From contig NZ_JQMX01000001.1 in assembly GCF_000744945.1 (NCBI RefSeq), positions 3,235,130-3,299,129 of the forward strand: DNA of 64,000 nt. The letters are read 5' to 3'. This DNA is from Carnobacterium maltaromaticum DSM 20342. Lineage in GTDB: Bacteria; Bacillota; Bacilli; Lactobacillales; Carnobacteriaceae. The translations under genes and the position numbers were made by a program. The notes below the pieces were generated by a model. It saw only the letters and a list, made by a program, of their open reading frames with translations. It made no database searches and had not been told where the DNA came from. Below are positions 27,711 to 39,335 of the stretch, piece after piece (within the stretch, counting starts at the first letter, position 1; each line of letters starts with the position of its first letter).

Positions 27711-29297
27711 ATGAAAGAAAGAGAACGAATTTTAGAATTAGTTAAAGAAGGCGTGATTTCAACTGAGGAAGCGCTCGTGTTATTAGAAAACTCAGCTCAT
27801 AAAGAAGGCAAAGCGGCTGTGAAAAAAGAACAAGCGAATATCCAAAAGCCAATTTTAAAAAAGGCACCAGTTGCTCCAATTCCAGAAATAAAAGAAGAAA
27901 AATCAGCTGAACCGGTTTTATCAGATATTGAAGATGTTGCTGAGGAAGGTGAAGCACGTTTAGAACAAGAACAGAATCAAGATCGTGAACGTTTGGAAGC
28001 CATTCTTGAGGAGCTAGCAAATGAAGCTTCTGGTTATTCGGCTAAACTAGATGAAACGAATAAAGTTATCGATGATTTGAAAGAACAAATTAACGCTAAA
28101 AAAGAAGTACAAATGGTTTTTGAAACAAAAGAAGAGTTAGATGAACTCTCTGCTGAAGAAGAAGCTGAAGTAAACATTTTAGAGAATGAAATTGATGCTT
28201 TAGAAGATGAAGTGGCTATTTTAGAAGATGAAAAAGAAGAATTAGAAGAAAAACTAAAAACTGTTAAAAAACAACAATGGGGTACCCATAAAAAAAATAT
28301 TACAGAAAAATTTGAAATTCCTGATGATTGGAAAGAAACTGCCACTGAAACGTTGAATACAGTTGGGGATAAAGTAACAGAAGCTGGAACTCAATTTGGT
28401 AAATTCATGAAAGAAACTTTCTCTTCAGTCATCGAAAATGTCGACTGGAAAGATGTAAATATTCGTGTACCTGGATTAGCTACAACTAAATTTGATCATG
28501 ATTTTGTTTACCCAGCGAGTGAAGCAACAATCTTAGATGTAAAGGTCGCTAATGGAGATGTTGTCTTTAAAAATTGGGACAGTGAAGATATAAAAATTGA
28601 AGCTAAAATCAAAATTTATGGGCGATTAGATGTAGAAAATCCATTCGAAGCTTTCTTAGAACGTAGTACAATTGAAGTCAATGATGAACATTTGTTGTTC
28701 CATGTTCCTAATAAACGAATTCGTAGTGATTTAACTTTCTATTTACCTGAAAGAACTTACGATCATACAGCTGTTAAATTATTAAACGGAAATTTACGAT
28801 TTGAAGAATTCGAAGCTAAAGATATTTATGCAAAATCAACAAACGGCAATATTGTTTTTGATCGTCTAACTGCAACTATGTTAGAAACAGAAGGTGTTAA
28901 TGGAAATGTATCTGTTTTAGATAGTCAAATTCGTGATTTGTTAATCAGTAGCATTAATGGCGGAATTACGGCTCGCGGGGATATTAAGAGTGGTAATTTA
29001 TCGACTGTCAACGGAACTGTCAAGGCAACACTTACAGGAACTGATTTAAAACGTTTAGAAGCTAGTTCTGTTAATGGAGCGGTTAAAGTTGCGATACCTT
29101 CTAACTTAAGTGTTGAAGGAACATCAAAAACTAATCTTGGATCGATTCAAAGTCGTTTAGAAAACACTGAAATCATTAAAGAGAAAAAAGACCGTACAAA
29201 CCAGTTCCAAGAATTTAGACGCGTAGCAAGTGAAAATATATTAGTCGTTAAGTTAAGTACAACAACAGGTAGTATTATGTTGAAAGATTCAGAATAA
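27711..29297 (+). CDS. liaX: LiaX-like daptomycin-sensing surface response protein
   Basis: This 528-residue DUF4097 protein matches the size and neighbourhood of enterococcal LiaX, the LiaR target that senses membrane-active peptides and daptomycin. Residues 1-25 form the short helical SHOCT-like head. Residues ~85-195 are an acidic Glu/Lys coiled coil. The rest is a repetitive beta-domain (KLLNGNLRFE, STNGNIVFD, GVNGNVSV, SSINGGITARG, STVNGTVKA) that looks like a right-handed beta-helix. There is no signal peptide. The liaY and liaZ order downstream supports the call. Confidence 0.85.
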   Translation: MKERERILELVKEGVISTEEALVLLENSAHKEGKAAVKKEQANIQKPILKKAPVAPIPEIKEEKSAEPVLSDIEDVAEEGEARLEQEQNQDRERLEAILEELANEASGYSAKLDETNKVIDDLKEQINAKKEVQMVFETKEELDELSAEEEAEVNILENEIDALEDEVAILEDEKEELEEKLKTVKKQQWGTHKKNITEKFEIPDDWKETATETLNTVGDKVTEAGTQFGKFMKETFSSVIENVDWKDVNIRVPGLATTKFDHDFVYPASEATILDVKVANGDVVFKNWDSEDIKIEAKIKIYGRLDVENPFEAFLERSTIEVNDEHLLFHVPNKRIRSDLTFYLPERTYDHTAVKLLNGNLRFEEFEAKDIYAKSTNGNIVFDRLTATMLETEGVNGNVSVLDSQIRDLLISSINGGITARGDIKSGNLSTVNGTVKATLTGTDLKRLEASSVNGAVKVAIPSNLSVEGTSKTNLGSIQSRLENTEIIKEKKDRTNQFQEFRRVASENILVVKLSTTTGSIMLKDSE

Positions 29298-29400
29298 CAA
29301 ATTCGGGGTGAAAGCAGAGTGAGTCCTACTCTGCTTGATACCCTAATTAGATAAAATAAAGCTTTACTTTAGTAAGGTATCCTACAAAGAGGTGGAAAAC

Positions 29401-29715
29401 ATGAAAAGACTAGAAAAATCAAGATCAAATCGAGTTATTAGCGGGGTCTTAGGTGGTATCGGTGAATATTTTAATATTGATCCAACTATTGTTCGTATTA
29501 TATTTGTCATTTTAACTGTATTTGGAGTAGGCTCACCATTCCTAATCTATATTGTGTTAGCGATTGTTATGCCAGAAGCTCCAAGAAAAAATAATGAATG
29601 GAATGGCTACCAAGGTGGCAATCCTTATTCAAATCATGATTTTGGAAATACAAAAAAAGAGCCAAAACGTAAAGAAGCAGAAAAAGTTGATGATAATGAC
29701 TGGAGTGATTTCTAA
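29401..29715 (+). CDS. liaY: PspC-domain membrane protein LiaY
   Basis: PspC-domain proteins act in envelope-stress control; in enterococci LiaY links LiaX to relocation of anionic lipid. The start KRLEKSRSNRVISGVLGGIGEYFNIDPTIVRI is the PspC signature, followed by one membrane segment (IIFVILTVFGVGSPFLIYIVLAIVM in pieces) and a polar Lys/Asn-rich tail. I chose ATG 29401, correctly spaced from AAAGAGGTGG; it gives 104 residues. Its stop overlaps the liaZ start (TAATG). Confidence 0.88.
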   Translation: MKRLEKSRSNRVISGVLGGIGEYFNIDPTIVRIIFVILTVFGVGSPFLIYIVLAIVMPEAPRKNNEWNGYQGGNPYSNHDFGNTKKEPKRKEAEKVDDNDWSDF

Positions 29716-30068
29716 TGAAACTATGGCAGGGTGTTGTGATTAATGCACTATTATTCCTAGCATTATCGGGGTTATTCAGAAGCACTTTCTATGTTGAAAG
29801 TATCTGGATTGCTTTAGCAGCCAGCTTAGTATTAGCGATTCTCAATATGGCGATTAAGCCGATTTTAGTTATTTTAGCTCTACCAATTACATTTTTAACT
29901 TTAGGCTTGTTCAGTATTGTTATTAATGCAGGTATGCTAAGTTTAACCTCAGCTATTGTAGGTAGTGGTTTCCACTTTGCTAGTTTTGGAACAGCTATGT
30001 GGGTAGCAATTTTATTGTCGCTATCTAATGCTGTAATTGGGAAACAAACAACTAGTGAGCGTTATTAA
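29715..30068 (+). CDS. liaZ: Phage-holin-4 family membrane protein LiaZ
   Basis: This 117-residue protein has four hydrophobic segments and matches the YvlD/phage holin 4 family (WIALAASLVLAILNMAIKPILVILALPITFLTLG). It is the third gene of the liaXYZ block and is translationally coupled to liaY. Its biochemical role is unknown; in enterococci the block protects against cell-envelope antibiotics. A clear terminator follows. Confidence 0.88.
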   Translation: MKLWQGVVINALLFLALSGLFRSTFYVESIWIALAASLVLAILNMAIKPILVILALPITFLTLGLFSIVINAGMLSLTSAIVGSGFHFASFGTAMWVAILLSLSNAVIGKQTTSERY

Positions 30069-30087
30069 GGCACAAGCGAATTATTTT

Positions 30088-30116
30088 AAAACAGGACATG
30101 AGTCCTGTTTTTTTTA
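30088..30116 (+). terminator. Terminator after liaZ
   Basis: AAAACAGGAC pairs with GTCCTGTTTT across a short loop and runs into eight T residues. Confidence 0.9.
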
Positions 30117-30252
30117 TTATAAAGTCAGTAATAACCCGAAGCTTTTTTTAACGAATTGGATTCTTCTTTAAAGCCACGCTATAAAATGGTAGAATAGATA
30201 CTAGCGATACTTGCTTAAAAGTAGAATAAATCTAGAGGAGCGTAATAAACTT

Positions 30253-31191
30253 ATGACCAATAGTGTAACTGTAAAAGAATTAGTTGAAGTTCTTCGTTTA
30301 AGTGTACATAACGGGGAAGAACAATTGGATAGAAAAATTGTTACTAGTGATGTCTCACGTCCTGGTTTAGAATTAACAGGTTATTTTAATTATTATCCGC
30401 AAGAGCGTGTTCAATTGTTTGGTCGAACAGAAATTTCATTTTCTGAACGAATGACCAGTGAGGAGCGCTTAATTGTGATGCGCCGGATGTGCCGTCCCAA
30501 TACACCAGCCTTTATTTTATCACGTGGTTTAGTGCCGCCAGAGGAGTTAATTCGAGCAACAACTGAAGCGGGTATCCCTTTACTTCTTTCTAGTTTAACA
30601 ACGACACGTTTATCTAGTAATGTAACCAATTATTTGGAAGGAAAGTTAGCTGAAAGAATTTCAATGCATGGTGTTTTAATTGATGTTTACGGTTTAGGTG
30701 TTTTAATTATGGGAGATAGCGGCGTTGGGAAAAGCGAAACAGCATTAGAATTAATTCAAAGAGGGCATCGTTTAGTTGCTGATGATCGTGTTGAAATTCA
30801 TCAACAAGATGAGCAAACAGTTGTTGGTGAATCTCCTGATATCTTGCGTCACTTAATTGAAATCCGTGGAATTGGAATTATTGATGTGATGAATTTATTT
30901 GGTGCTGGTGCTGTTCGTAGTAGCAAGACAATCCAGTTGATTGTTAATTTAGAATTATGGAGTAAAGAAAAGAAATTTGATCGTTTAGGTAGTGGTGATG
31001 AATCAACCCGTATTTTTGATGTAGATGTACCTAAAATTTCGATTCCGGTTAAAACGGGTCGTAACTTAGCAATTATTATTGAAGTAGCAGCAATGAACTT
31101 TAGAGCTAAGAGTATGGGCTATGATGCAACAGCAACTTTCGAAAAAAACTTAGAAATTTTAATTGAGAAAAATTCAAAAGAAAACAACTAA
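30253..31191 (+). CDS. hprK: HPr kinase/phosphorylase
   Basis: HprK phosphorylates and dephosphorylates Ser46 of HPr, setting carbon catabolite repression through CcpA. The P-loop GDSGVGKSETALELI lies near residue 154 and the family signature EIRGIGIIDV near residue 203. It has 312 residues. I chose ATG 30253, downstream of GAGGAGCG; an in-frame start at 30211 has no ribosome binding site. It heads the conserved hprK-lgt-ppaX cluster. Confidence 0.95.
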   Translation: MTNSVTVKELVEVLRLSVHNGEEQLDRKIVTSDVSRPGLELTGYFNYYPQERVQLFGRTEISFSERMTSEERLIVMRRMCRPNTPAFILSRGLVPPEELIRATTEAGIPLLLSSLTTTRLSSNVTNYLEGKLAERISMHGVLIDVYGLGVLIMGDSGVGKSETALELIQRGHRLVADDRVEIHQQDEQTVVGESPDILRHLIEIRGIGIIDVMNLFGAGAVRSSKTIQLIVNLELWSKEKKFDRLGSGDESTRIFDVDVPKISIPVKTGRNLAIIIEVAAMNFRAKSMGYDATATFEKNLEILIEKNSKENN

Positions 31192-31208
31192 AGAAACGGG
31201 GCTAGAAG

Positions 31209-32048
31209 ATGAGTTTACAATTAGGTGCAATCGATCCAATTGCTTTTTCATTAGGAGGTCTATCTGTACACTGGTATGGTGTAATTATTGCATCTGCTGT
31301 CCTATTAGCGATATTTTTAGGTACAAATGAATCTGAAAAACGTGGTATAAAAGGCGACGACATTATTGATATGATGTTATGGGCATTACCTATTTCGATT
31401 ATCGGAGCTAGAATTTATTATGTCATTTTTGAATGGCGTTATTATATTCAACATCCTGCTGAAATTATTGCTATTTGGAATGGTGGGATTGCAATATATG
31501 GAGGTTTAATTGCTGGAGGTTTAACGGTTTATTGGTTTACTAAAAAGCGTGGTTTGCCTTTCTGGCTAGTCTTAGATATAGCTGCTCCAAGTGTGATTAT
31601 TGCTCAAGCAATTGGACGTTGGGGAAACTTTGTGAATCAAGAAGCTCATGGTGAAGCTACGACTAAAGCCTTTTTAGAAGGCATACACATTCCTGATTTT
31701 ATTGTGAATAATATGAATATAGAAGGTGTCTATTACCAACCTACTTTTTTATATGAATCTCTTTGGAATGTACTTGGGTTTATTTTATTATTGATTTTAA
31801 GAAGACGTAAAAATTTATTAAAACGCGGTGAAGTAGCATTAAGTTATGTTTTATGGTATTCGTTTGGTCGTTTCTTTATTGAAGGACTTCGAACAGACAG
31901 TTTAATGTTAGCTCAAACAATTCGCGTGTCTCAATTGTTATCCATTTTATTATTTGTCGGAGCTATTCTTTTATGGATTTATCGCCGGAAGAAATATCCA
32001 GAAAATCCTTATTATTTAACAGGTGCTGAATTCGCACAAAAAAATTAG
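31209..32048 (+). CDS. lgt: Prolipoprotein diacylglyceryl transferase
   Basis: Lgt attaches diacylglycerol to the lipobox cysteine of lipoproteins such as the PstS proteins in this window. It is a polytopic membrane protein of 279 residues with the Lgt signature [17 protein letters not shown] and the conserved region YGGLIAGG. The gene begins 18 bases after hprK and belongs to the same operon. Confidence 0.95.
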   Translation: MSLQLGAIDPIAFSLGGLSVHWYGVIIASAVLLAIFLGTNESEKRGIKGDDIIDMMLWALPISIIGARIYYVIFEWRYYIQHPAEIIAIWNGGIAIYGGLIAGGLTVYWFTKKRGLPFWLVLDIAAPSVIIAQAIGRWGNFVNQEAHGEATTKAFLEGIHIPDFIVNNMNIEGVYYQPTFLYESLWNVLGFILLLILRRRKNLLKRGEVALSYVLWYSFGRFFIEGLRTDSLMLAQTIRVSQLLSILLFVGAILLWIYRRKKYPENPYYLTGAEFAQKN

Positions 32049-32063
32049 AAAGTTGGGAATTAG

Positions 32064-32714
32064 GTGGCAATAAAAACTCTTTTATTTGATTTTGATGGAA
32101 CCTTGGCTGATACAAATGCGTTAATTAGTCATTCGCACCTACATGTTTTAGAAGAGTATTATCCAGGTGCATACAACTTAGACAGTGTCAGAGCCTTTAA
32201 CGGTCCCTCTTTAGAAATGGTTTACGGTTCATTAAACCCTCAAGAAAAAGATCAAATGATTAAAAAGTATCGTGCATATAATGAACGTCACCATGATGAC
32301 ATGGTAAAATTGTTTCCAAAAGTATCTGAAAATTTAGCTAAATTGCAGAAACATGGCATTCAGCTAGGTGTTGTTTCAACTAAATATAATGAAATTTTAA
32401 CGCGTGGCTTAACAGTATTGGGAATCAAAGATTATTTTGAAGTTATTGTAGGTGGTCTTGATTATACACATCCCAAACCAAATCCAGAACCTATTTTTGT
32501 AGCTGTTGAAAAGTTATCTGCAAATTTAAATGAGACAATCATGATTGGAGATAACTCCCATGATATTGAATCTGGTAAAAACGCAGGAATTCCAAGTGTT
32601 TTTGTTGCTTGGTCAGAAAAAACTTTGGAAGAAATCAAACCTTATCAACCGGATTTAATTGTTCATTCAATGGATGAGTTGACACATTTTGTGCTTGAGG
32701 AAAACCAGAAATAA
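32064..32714 (+). CDS. ppaX: HAD pyrophosphatase PpaX
   Basis: PpaX hydrolyses the pyrophosphate made by the phosphorylase reaction of HprK, which explains its place in this operon. It shows HAD motif [10 protein letters not shown], motif II VVSTK, motif III KPNPEP and motif [14 protein letters not shown]. It has 216 residues, the family length. GTG 32064 is the start. The hprK-lgt-ppaX order is the main reason for the specific name among HAD hydrolases. Confidence 0.87.
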   Translation: MAIKTLLFDFDGTLADTNALISHSHLHVLEEYYPGAYNLDSVRAFNGPSLEMVYGSLNPQEKDQMIKKYRAYNERHHDDMVKLFPKVSENLAKLQKHGIQLGVVSTKYNEILTRGLTVLGIKDYFEVIVGGLDYTHPKPNPEPIFVAVEKLSANLNETIMIGDNSHDIESGKNAGIPSVFVAWSEKTLEEIKPYQPDLIVHSMDELTHFVLEENQK

Positions 32715-32727
32715 AGGAGAATATAAT

Positions 32728-33732
32728 ATGGTGAAAAAAATAGCTGTTTTAGGAGCAGGTTCTTGGGGAACAGCATTATCAATGGTTTTAAATGAAAATG
32801 GTCATGAAGTTCGTCTATGGGGAAATCATGCTAATCAAATGCAAGAAATAAATGAAAAACACAGTAATTCTCATTACTTACCAGACGTTCTTTTAGATGA
32901 AAATATTAAAGGTTATACAGATTTAAAAGCAGCTGTAAAGAATGTAGATGTTGTTTTATTTGTTATTCCAACAAAAGCAATTCGTTCTGTTGCACATGAC
33001 CTAGCAAAAGTATTAGAAGGACCAGTTGTTATTGCTCATGCGAGCAAAGGGTTAGAGCAAGAGAGTCATAAACGTATTTCAGAAATTTTAGCTGAGGAAA
33101 TACCAGTTGAAAAAAGAAAAGCAATTGTGGTGCTGTCGGGACCTAGTCATGCTGAAGAGGTGGCTGTAAAGGATATTACAACAATTACTTCTGCTTCTAG
33201 TAATGAGGATGCAGCTAAGTTGATTCAACAATTATTTATGAATCATTATTTCAGAGTTTATACAAATGATGATATTATTGGGGTAGAACTGGGAGCGGCT
33301 TTAAAAAATATTATTGCTCTTGGTGCCGGTGCTCTACATGGTTTGGGTTATGGTGATAATGCCAAAGCAGCATTAATGACACGTGGGCTAGCTGAGATTA
33401 GCCGTTTAGGTGTAGCTTTTGGTGCAGAGCCGTTAACTTTTATTGGGTTAAGTGGTGTTGGTGATTTAATTGTAACCTGTACAAGTATTCACTCGCGTAA
33501 CTGGCGTGCAGGAAATTTACTAGGTAAAGGCCACAACTTAGAGGAAGTTTTAGCGAATATGGGGATGATTGTAGAAGGTGTCTCAACTACAAAGGCTGCA
33601 TATGAGTTAGCTAAACAAAAAGGAATTGAAATGCCAATTACAGAAGCGATTTATGCTGTTTTGTATAAAAAAGCAGATGTTAAATTAGTCGTTTCCAATT
33701 TAATGACTCGTGACGGAAAATCAGAAGATTAA
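32728..33732 (+). CDS. gpsA: NAD(P)-dependent glycerol-3-phosphate dehydrogenase
   Basis: GpsA makes sn-glycerol 3-phosphate for phospholipid synthesis. The Rossmann motif [11 protein letters not shown] opens the protein, and the catalytic region [15 protein letters not shown] with its Lys is intact. It has 334 residues. I chose ATG 32728 because AAAGGAG lies just upstream; the longer frame begins within ppaX. Confidence 0.95.
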   Translation: MVKKIAVLGAGSWGTALSMVLNENGHEVRLWGNHANQMQEINEKHSNSHYLPDVLLDENIKGYTDLKAAVKNVDVVLFVIPTKAIRSVAHDLAKVLEGPVVIAHASKGLEQESHKRISEILAEEIPVEKRKAIVVLSGPSHAEEVAVKDITTITSASSNEDAAKLIQQLFMNHYFRVYTNDDIIGVELGAALKNIIALGAGALHGLGYGDNAKAALMTRGLAEISRLGVAFGAEPLTFIGLSGVGDLIVTCTSIHSRNWRAGNLLGKGHNLEEVLANMGMIVEGVSTTKAAYELAKQKGIEMPITEAIYAVLYKKADVKLVVSNLMTRDGKSED

Positions 33733-33756
33733 TTCAATTAGAAGGGTGTAAATAGG

Positions 33757-34680
33757 ATGAAAAAAGTAAAAAAAGCAGTTATTCCTGCTGCTGGATTAGG
33801 AACACGTTTTTTACCTGCAACAAAAGCAATGGCTAAGGAAATGTTGCCAATTGTTGATAAACCAACGATTCAGTTTATTGTTGAAGAAGCAATTAATTCA
33901 GGAATTGAAGATATTTTGATTGTGACTGGTAAAAGTAAACGACCGATTGAAGATCATTTTGATTCCAATCCAGAATTAGAAGCTAATTTAAGAGAAAAAG
34001 ACAAATTAGATTTATTAAAGTTAGTTGAAGAAACGACTGGTTTAAATCTTTATTTTGTTCGTCAATCTTACCCTAAAGGTTTAGGGCATGCTGTTTTGCA
34101 AGCTAAAGCCTTTATTGGGAACGAACCTTTTGTTGTCATGTTAGGCGATGACATTATGGAAGATAAAGTTCCTTTAACAAAACAATTAATGGATCGTTAT
34201 GAAAAAACACACGCATCAAATATTGCCGTGATGAAAGTGCCACATGAAGAAACTTCTAAATATGGTATTATTGATCCTGAAGGTCAGGTAGATAAAGGGT
34301 TGTATAATGTTCGTAATTTTGTTGAGAAACCTAAACCTGAAGATGCACCAAGTGACTTAGCTATTATTGGTCGCTATTTATTAACACCAGAAATTTTTGA
34401 TATTTTAGAAAATCAAGAACCTGGTGCGGGTAATGAAATTCAATTAACCGATGCGATTGATACATTGAACAAAACGCAACGTGTTTTTGCCCATGAATTT
34501 ACGGGCATCCGCTATGATGTTGGAGATAAGTTTGGTTTCTTGAAAACGAGTATTCAATATGGTTTGAAACATCCTGAAATTAAAGACAGTTTACGCCAAT
34601 ATATTGTTAAATTAGGTGCAGAACTTGCTTTAGCCGATAAAAAAGTAGTAGAAAAAAAAGCAACACCTGAGAAAAAATAA
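33757..34680 (+). CDS. galU: UTP-glucose-1-phosphate uridylyltransferase
   Basis: GalU (GtaB) makes UDP-glucose for glycolipids, teichoic acid glucosylation and capsule. The nucleotide-binding signature [24 protein letters not shown] is at the N-terminus in conserved form, with [11 protein letters not shown] downstream. It has 307 residues and a Lys/Glu-rich tail. AGAAGGGTG precedes the ATG. A terminator closes the hprK-to-galU gene run. Confidence 0.93.
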   Translation: MKKVKKAVIPAAGLGTRFLPATKAMAKEMLPIVDKPTIQFIVEEAINSGIEDILIVTGKSKRPIEDHFDSNPELEANLREKDKLDLLKLVEETTGLNLYFVRQSYPKGLGHAVLQAKAFIGNEPFVVMLGDDIMEDKVPLTKQLMDRYEKTHASNIAVMKVPHEETSKYGIIDPEGQVDKGLYNVRNFVEKPKPEDAPSDLAIIGRYLLTPEIFDILENQEPGAGNEIQLTDAIDTLNKTQRVFAHEFTGIRYDVGDKFGFLKTSIQYGLKHPEIKDSLRQYIVKLGAELALADKKVVEKKATPEKK

Positions 34681-34684
34681 ATAT

Positions 34685-34729
34685 AAAAAGTGACTGAATC
34701 GGTTTATATAATGGTTTTAGTCACTTTTT
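34685..34729 (+). terminator. Terminator after galU
   Basis: AAAAAGTGACT pairs with AGTCACTTTTT around a long AT-rich loop. Confidence 0.75.
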
Positions 34730-34832
34730 ATTGTGTTGTAAATAGGAATCAGATTAATTCTAAAAATAGGCTATCGAATAGGAATTGTCTGTGTTATACT
34801 TAGGGACGAACTTTAACGTTAGGAGGGTACTT

Positions 34833-35264
34833 ATGTCTGATATAGAGCAAAATAGAGCACCGATTATTAATTTTTTTCCTTCAAGTGACTATTATTTTAA
34901 TTTGGGAATTGAAGCTTTCCAAAAAAATGATATGAAACGAGCTAAAAAATATTTATCTCGTGCAGTGACGCTTTGTAAAACAGAAGAAGAGAAGATATTT
35001 GCCCTATGTCAATTAGCGATTTGTCATCAACATGTTGGGGAATTTCAAGAATCAATTCTAATACTAACAGATTTAATTGCTGAAAGTGGCGATATTTTTA
35101 GTGAGGCTTATTATTTTCAGGCAAATAATTATGCTTTTCTAGAAGATTTACCAAAAGCGTTGGAATTAGTTGAAACATACTTAAAATTAGATCCATTAGG
35201 TGATTTTAGTGAAGAGGCAAAAGAATTGTTAGAAACGATTCAGTCAGAGTTGAACGAGTTTTAA
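34833..35264 (+). CDS. Small tetratricopeptide-repeat protein, YvcD-like
   Basis: This 143-residue cytoplasmic protein has three TPR-type helix pairs (YYFNLGIEAFQKNDMKRAKKYLSRA, then KIFALCQLAICHQHVGEFQESIL, then EAYYFQANNYAFLEDLPKALELVE). TPRs mediate protein contacts; the partner is unknown. I chose ATG 34833 after TAGGAGGG. Its place just before trxB matches yvcD in Bacillus. The molecular role remains open. Confidence 0.75.
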   Translation: MSDIEQNRAPIINFFPSSDYYFNLGIEAFQKNDMKRAKKYLSRAVTLCKTEEEKIFALCQLAICHQHVGEFQESILILTDLIAESGDIFSEAYYFQANNYAFLEDLPKALELVETYLKLDPLGDFSEEAKELLETIQSELNEF

Positions 35265-35326
35265 TTAAATTGCTTATTATTAGTAAGCATATAAATAGAC
35301 TAGTTAGTAAATAAAAGGTAAAGTAA

Positions 35327-36307
<981 letters not shown>

Positions 36308-36315
36308 AAATCTAT

Positions 36316-36352
36316 GCTGTAGCTATTTACTAATAAATGGCTACAGCTTTTT
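36316..36352 (+). terminator. Terminator after trxB
   Basis: GCTGTAGCTATTTA (36316-36329) pairs with TAAATGGCTACAGC (36334-36347) and is followed by TTTTT. Confidence 0.88.
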
Positions 36353-36492
36353 CTGTTTTTAAAATCTATTTAAGTAGGAAATGAGAATATTTACTTAAAG
36401 TTAATGAAAGCCTTTAGAATGATATGGTATAATCAAGACGATAGAAACAAAGGCTTGATGATTTATATAAAATGAGTAGAGGATGGGTTGAA

Positions 36493-38220
36493 ATGACATG
36501 GAAGACAACGTATGAAACATGGGGAAATTTTGAAGATTTGGAGACTAATTTAAAAGAAGAATTGGTATCTTTAGCAGAGAATGAAAAAATGCTAGAAGAT
36601 GCTTTTTATGCACCACTTGAATTTGGAACAGCAGGAATGCGCGGGGTTTTAGGTGTTGGCGTGAATCGGATGAATATCTATACGGTTAGACAAGCAACAG
36701 AAGGTTTAGCTCGATTTATGGATAGTTTAGGTGAAGAAACGAAAAAACGTGGTGTAGCGATTGCTTTTGATTCAAGACATCAGTCACCGGAATTTGCGAT
36801 GGAAGCGGCTAAAACACTTGGAGCACATGGGATTCCATCTTATGTTTTTGAAAGTCTAAGACCAACACCTGAACTATCATTTGCTGTTCGTTTTAAGAAT
36901 GCTTATGCTGGTATTATGATTACAGCTAGCCATAACCCTGCTGAATATAACGGGTACAAGGTTTATGGTGAAGATGGTGGGCAAATGCCACCTAAAGAAG
37001 CAGATGCGTTAACTGAGTATGTTCGTGGAATAAAAAACAGCTTAACTATTGATGTTCTTTCAGAGGAAGACTTAAAAAAATCAAATCTATTAACGATTTT
37101 AGGTGAGGATGTTGATGCGCCTTACTTAGAACTAGTTAAGACAGTCACTGTTAACTCAGATTTAGTGAAAGACATGAGTAAAGAGATGAAATTGGTCTTT
37201 ACTCCATTACATGGAACGGGTCAAATGTTAGGGGAGCGTGCTTTGAAAAATGCTGGTTTTGCTAGTATTAGCGTTGTACCTGAACAAGCGATTCCTGATC
37301 CTAATTTTCCAACGATTAAGTCACCTAATCCAGAAGAACACAGTGCTTTTGAATACGCAATTCGTTTAGGTGAAAAAGAGAATGCAGACGTATTGGTTGC
37401 AACGGACCCTGATGCAGACCGATTGGGAATTGCAGTCAAGGTTCCAGCTGGTCATTATGAAGTTTTATCAGGTAACCAAATTGCCTCATTAATGCTACAT
37501 TATTTGTTAACTGCTCAAAAAGAGGCAGGCACATTACCAAGCAATGGAGTGGTCTTAAAATCAATTGTTTCTAGTGAATTAGCAACCGCTATTGCTAAGA
37601 GCTTCTCAATTAAAATGGTTGATGTTTTAACTGGGTTCAAATTTATCGCTGAAAAAATTAAACAATATGAAATGGATCATACTCAAACTTTCTTATTTGG
37701 TTTCGAAGAAAGTTATGGTTATTTAGTTAAACCATTTGTTCGTGATAAAGACGCAATCCAAGCCCTTGTTTTAGTTGCAGAAGTAGCAGCATTTTATAAA
37801 AAACAAGGAAAAACTATGTATGATGGACTACAAGATATTTATGCCACATATGGCTATTATGAAGAAAAAACAATTTCTGTTACATTAGCTGGAATTGAAG
37901 GTTCTGCTAAAATTAAAGCCCTAATGGCTAAATTCCGTGAAGAAGCTCCAATTGAGTTTGCTGGTATTTCAGTAGCAAGCATGGAAGACTTTGATGCAAG
38001 TCAGAGAATTTATAGTGATGGTAAAGTTGAAATAATCGACATGCCCGCGGCAAATGTGTTGAAATACAGTTTAGCTGATGGTAGTTGGATTGCTATTCGC
38101 CCATCTGGGACAGAGCCAAAAATTAAATTCTATATTGCAGCAGTTGCTTCATCGGCTGTAGAAGTAGACAAAAAAGTTGCAGAATTTGAGAAAACAATTC
38201 AAACGTTAATCAACGCATAA
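36493..38220 (+). CDS. pgcA: Alpha-phosphoglucomutase
   Basis: This enzyme interconverts glucose 1- and 6-phosphate, feeding GalU. The phosphoserine loop is ITASHNPAEYNGYKVY, the metal loop DPDADRLG, the sugar loop GFEESYGYL, and the phosphate-binding RPSGTEPKIKFY near the C-terminus. It has 575 residues. I chose ATG 36493, as MTWKTTYETW is the typical start; a frame from 36472 adds seven residues. TATAAT at 36428-36433 is a likely -10 box. Confidence 0.94.
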   Translation: MTWKTTYETWGNFEDLETNLKEELVSLAENEKMLEDAFYAPLEFGTAGMRGVLGVGVNRMNIYTVRQATEGLARFMDSLGEETKKRGVAIAFDSRHQSPEFAMEAAKTLGAHGIPSYVFESLRPTPELSFAVRFKNAYAGIMITASHNPAEYNGYKVYGEDGGQMPPKEADALTEYVRGIKNSLTIDVLSEEDLKKSNLLTILGEDVDAPYLELVKTVTVNSDLVKDMSKEMKLVFTPLHGTGQMLGERALKNAGFASISVVPEQAIPDPNFPTIKSPNPEEHSAFEYAIRLGEKENADVLVATDPDADRLGIAVKVPAGHYEVLSGNQIASLMLHYLLTAQKEAGTLPSNGVVLKSIVSSELATAIAKSFSIKMVDVLTGFKFIAEKIKQYEMDHTQTFLFGFEESYGYLVKPFVRDKDAIQALVLVAEVAAFYKKQGKTMYDGLQDIYATYGYYEEKTISVTLAGIEGSAKIKALMAKFREEAPIEFAGISVASMEDFDASQRIYSDGKVEIIDMPAANVLKYSLADGSWIAIRPSGTEPKIKFYIAAVASSAVEVDKKVAEFEKTIQTLINA

Positions 38221-38230
38221 ATTTAGTCAG

Positions 38231-38279
38231 AAATAGCATGAAATCAATTTTTATAAATATTGATTTCGTGCTATTTTTT
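38231..38279 (+). terminator. Terminator after pgcA
   Basis: AAATAGCATGAAATCAAT pairs with ATTGATTTCGTGCTATTT, one wobble, and ends in a T tract. Confidence 0.9.
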
Positions 38280-38447
38280 ATTTTGCTTTAGATTGATTTT
38301 CACTCAAAAAAGTAGTTTTGTCATAGTGACTTCTTTTTTAGGACCACAATATTTAGATAGAAATGTGCTAAAGAATAATCTAGTTCCTATGATACGCCCG
38401 GTATGTTATAATAGATGAAGAACAAGAGAGTAGAAGGAGATGATTCG

Positions 38448-39335
38448 ATGGTTGATAGCCTTCAATTAGTTATTATTACAGGAATGAGTGGAGCAGGAAA
38501 AACTGTTGCTATGCAAAGTTTTGAGGATATGGGTTACTTTTGTGTAGATAATATGCCACCGAGTTTATTACCTAAATTTTGGGAATTAGTAAAAGAATCT
38601 GGTAAATTAACGAAAATTGCATTAGTAATAGATTTACGTTCAAGAGCATTTTTTGAGGAAATTATGTCTGCGATTGGTACGATGGATAATACATCATTTA
38701 TCACGACTAAAATTTTATTCTTAGAAGCAAGTGATGAAGAATTGGTTTCTCGTTACAAAGAAACACGAAGAACACATCCCTTAGCTATGGACGGCCGTAT
38801 CATGGACGGAATTCGCACTGAAAGAGCTTTGTTAGCGGATATTAAAGGCCGTGCTCAAATGGTGATAGATACCAGTGATGTAACGCCTAGACAGCTTCGA
38901 GAAAAAATCATGTCGAGTTTTAAAACAGATGATACACAGCTATTTCGTGTTGAAGTTGTTTCGTTTGGTTTTAAATATGGTTTGCCAATTGATGCTGATG
39001 TGGTAATGGATGTCCGATTTTTACCAAATCCTCATTATATCGACAATTTACGTCCGTTAACAGGGATGGATAAACCAGTTTACGATTATGTTATGCAACA
39101 ACCTGAAACGGAGCTTTTTTACCGAAAATTTATTGATTTATTAGAATATGTATTACCTGGATACAAAAAAGAAGGTAAAAATAATGTGACAATTGCGATT
39201 GGTTGTACAGGTGGGCAACATCGATCAGTAGCATTATCTGAAAGAATCGGTCGTCAATTGATTGCAGATGACTACAAAGTAAATATTTCCCATCGTGATA
39301 AGGGGAAACGTAAGGAGACTGTGAATCGCTCATGA
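38448..39335 (+). CDS. rapZ: RapZ-like nucleotide-binding protein
   Basis: RapZ/YvcJ is a P-loop protein that binds GTP or ATP; in E. coli it controls glmS mRNA through GlmZ, while the Firmicutes role is less clear. The P-loop [10 protein letters not shown] is at the N-terminus and the C-terminal [11 protein letters not shown] is the family signature. It has 295 residues. ATG 38448 follows AGAAGGAG. TATAAT at 38407-38412 is a likely -10 box. It overlaps yvcK by four bases, in the conserved rapZ-yvcK-whiA cluster. Confidence 0.92.
   Translation: MVDSLQLVIITGMSGAGKTVAMQSFEDMGYFCVDNMPPSLLPKFWELVKESGKLTKIALVIDLRSRAFFEEIMSAIGTMDNTSFITTKILFLEASDEELVSRYKETRRTHPLAMDGRIMDGIRTERALLADIKGRAQMVIDTSDVTPRQLREKIMSSFKTDDTQLFRVEVVSFGFKYGLPIDADVVMDVRFLPNPHYIDNLRPLTGMDKPVYDYVMQQPETELFYRKFIDLLEYVLPGYKKEGKNNVTIAIGCTGGQHRSVALSERIGRQLIADDYKVNISHRDKGKRKETVNRS

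Noticed and set aside
28034..28345. A serine-rich minus-strand ORF.
   Set aside because: It is the antisense shadow of the Glu/Lys-rich coiled coil of liaX.
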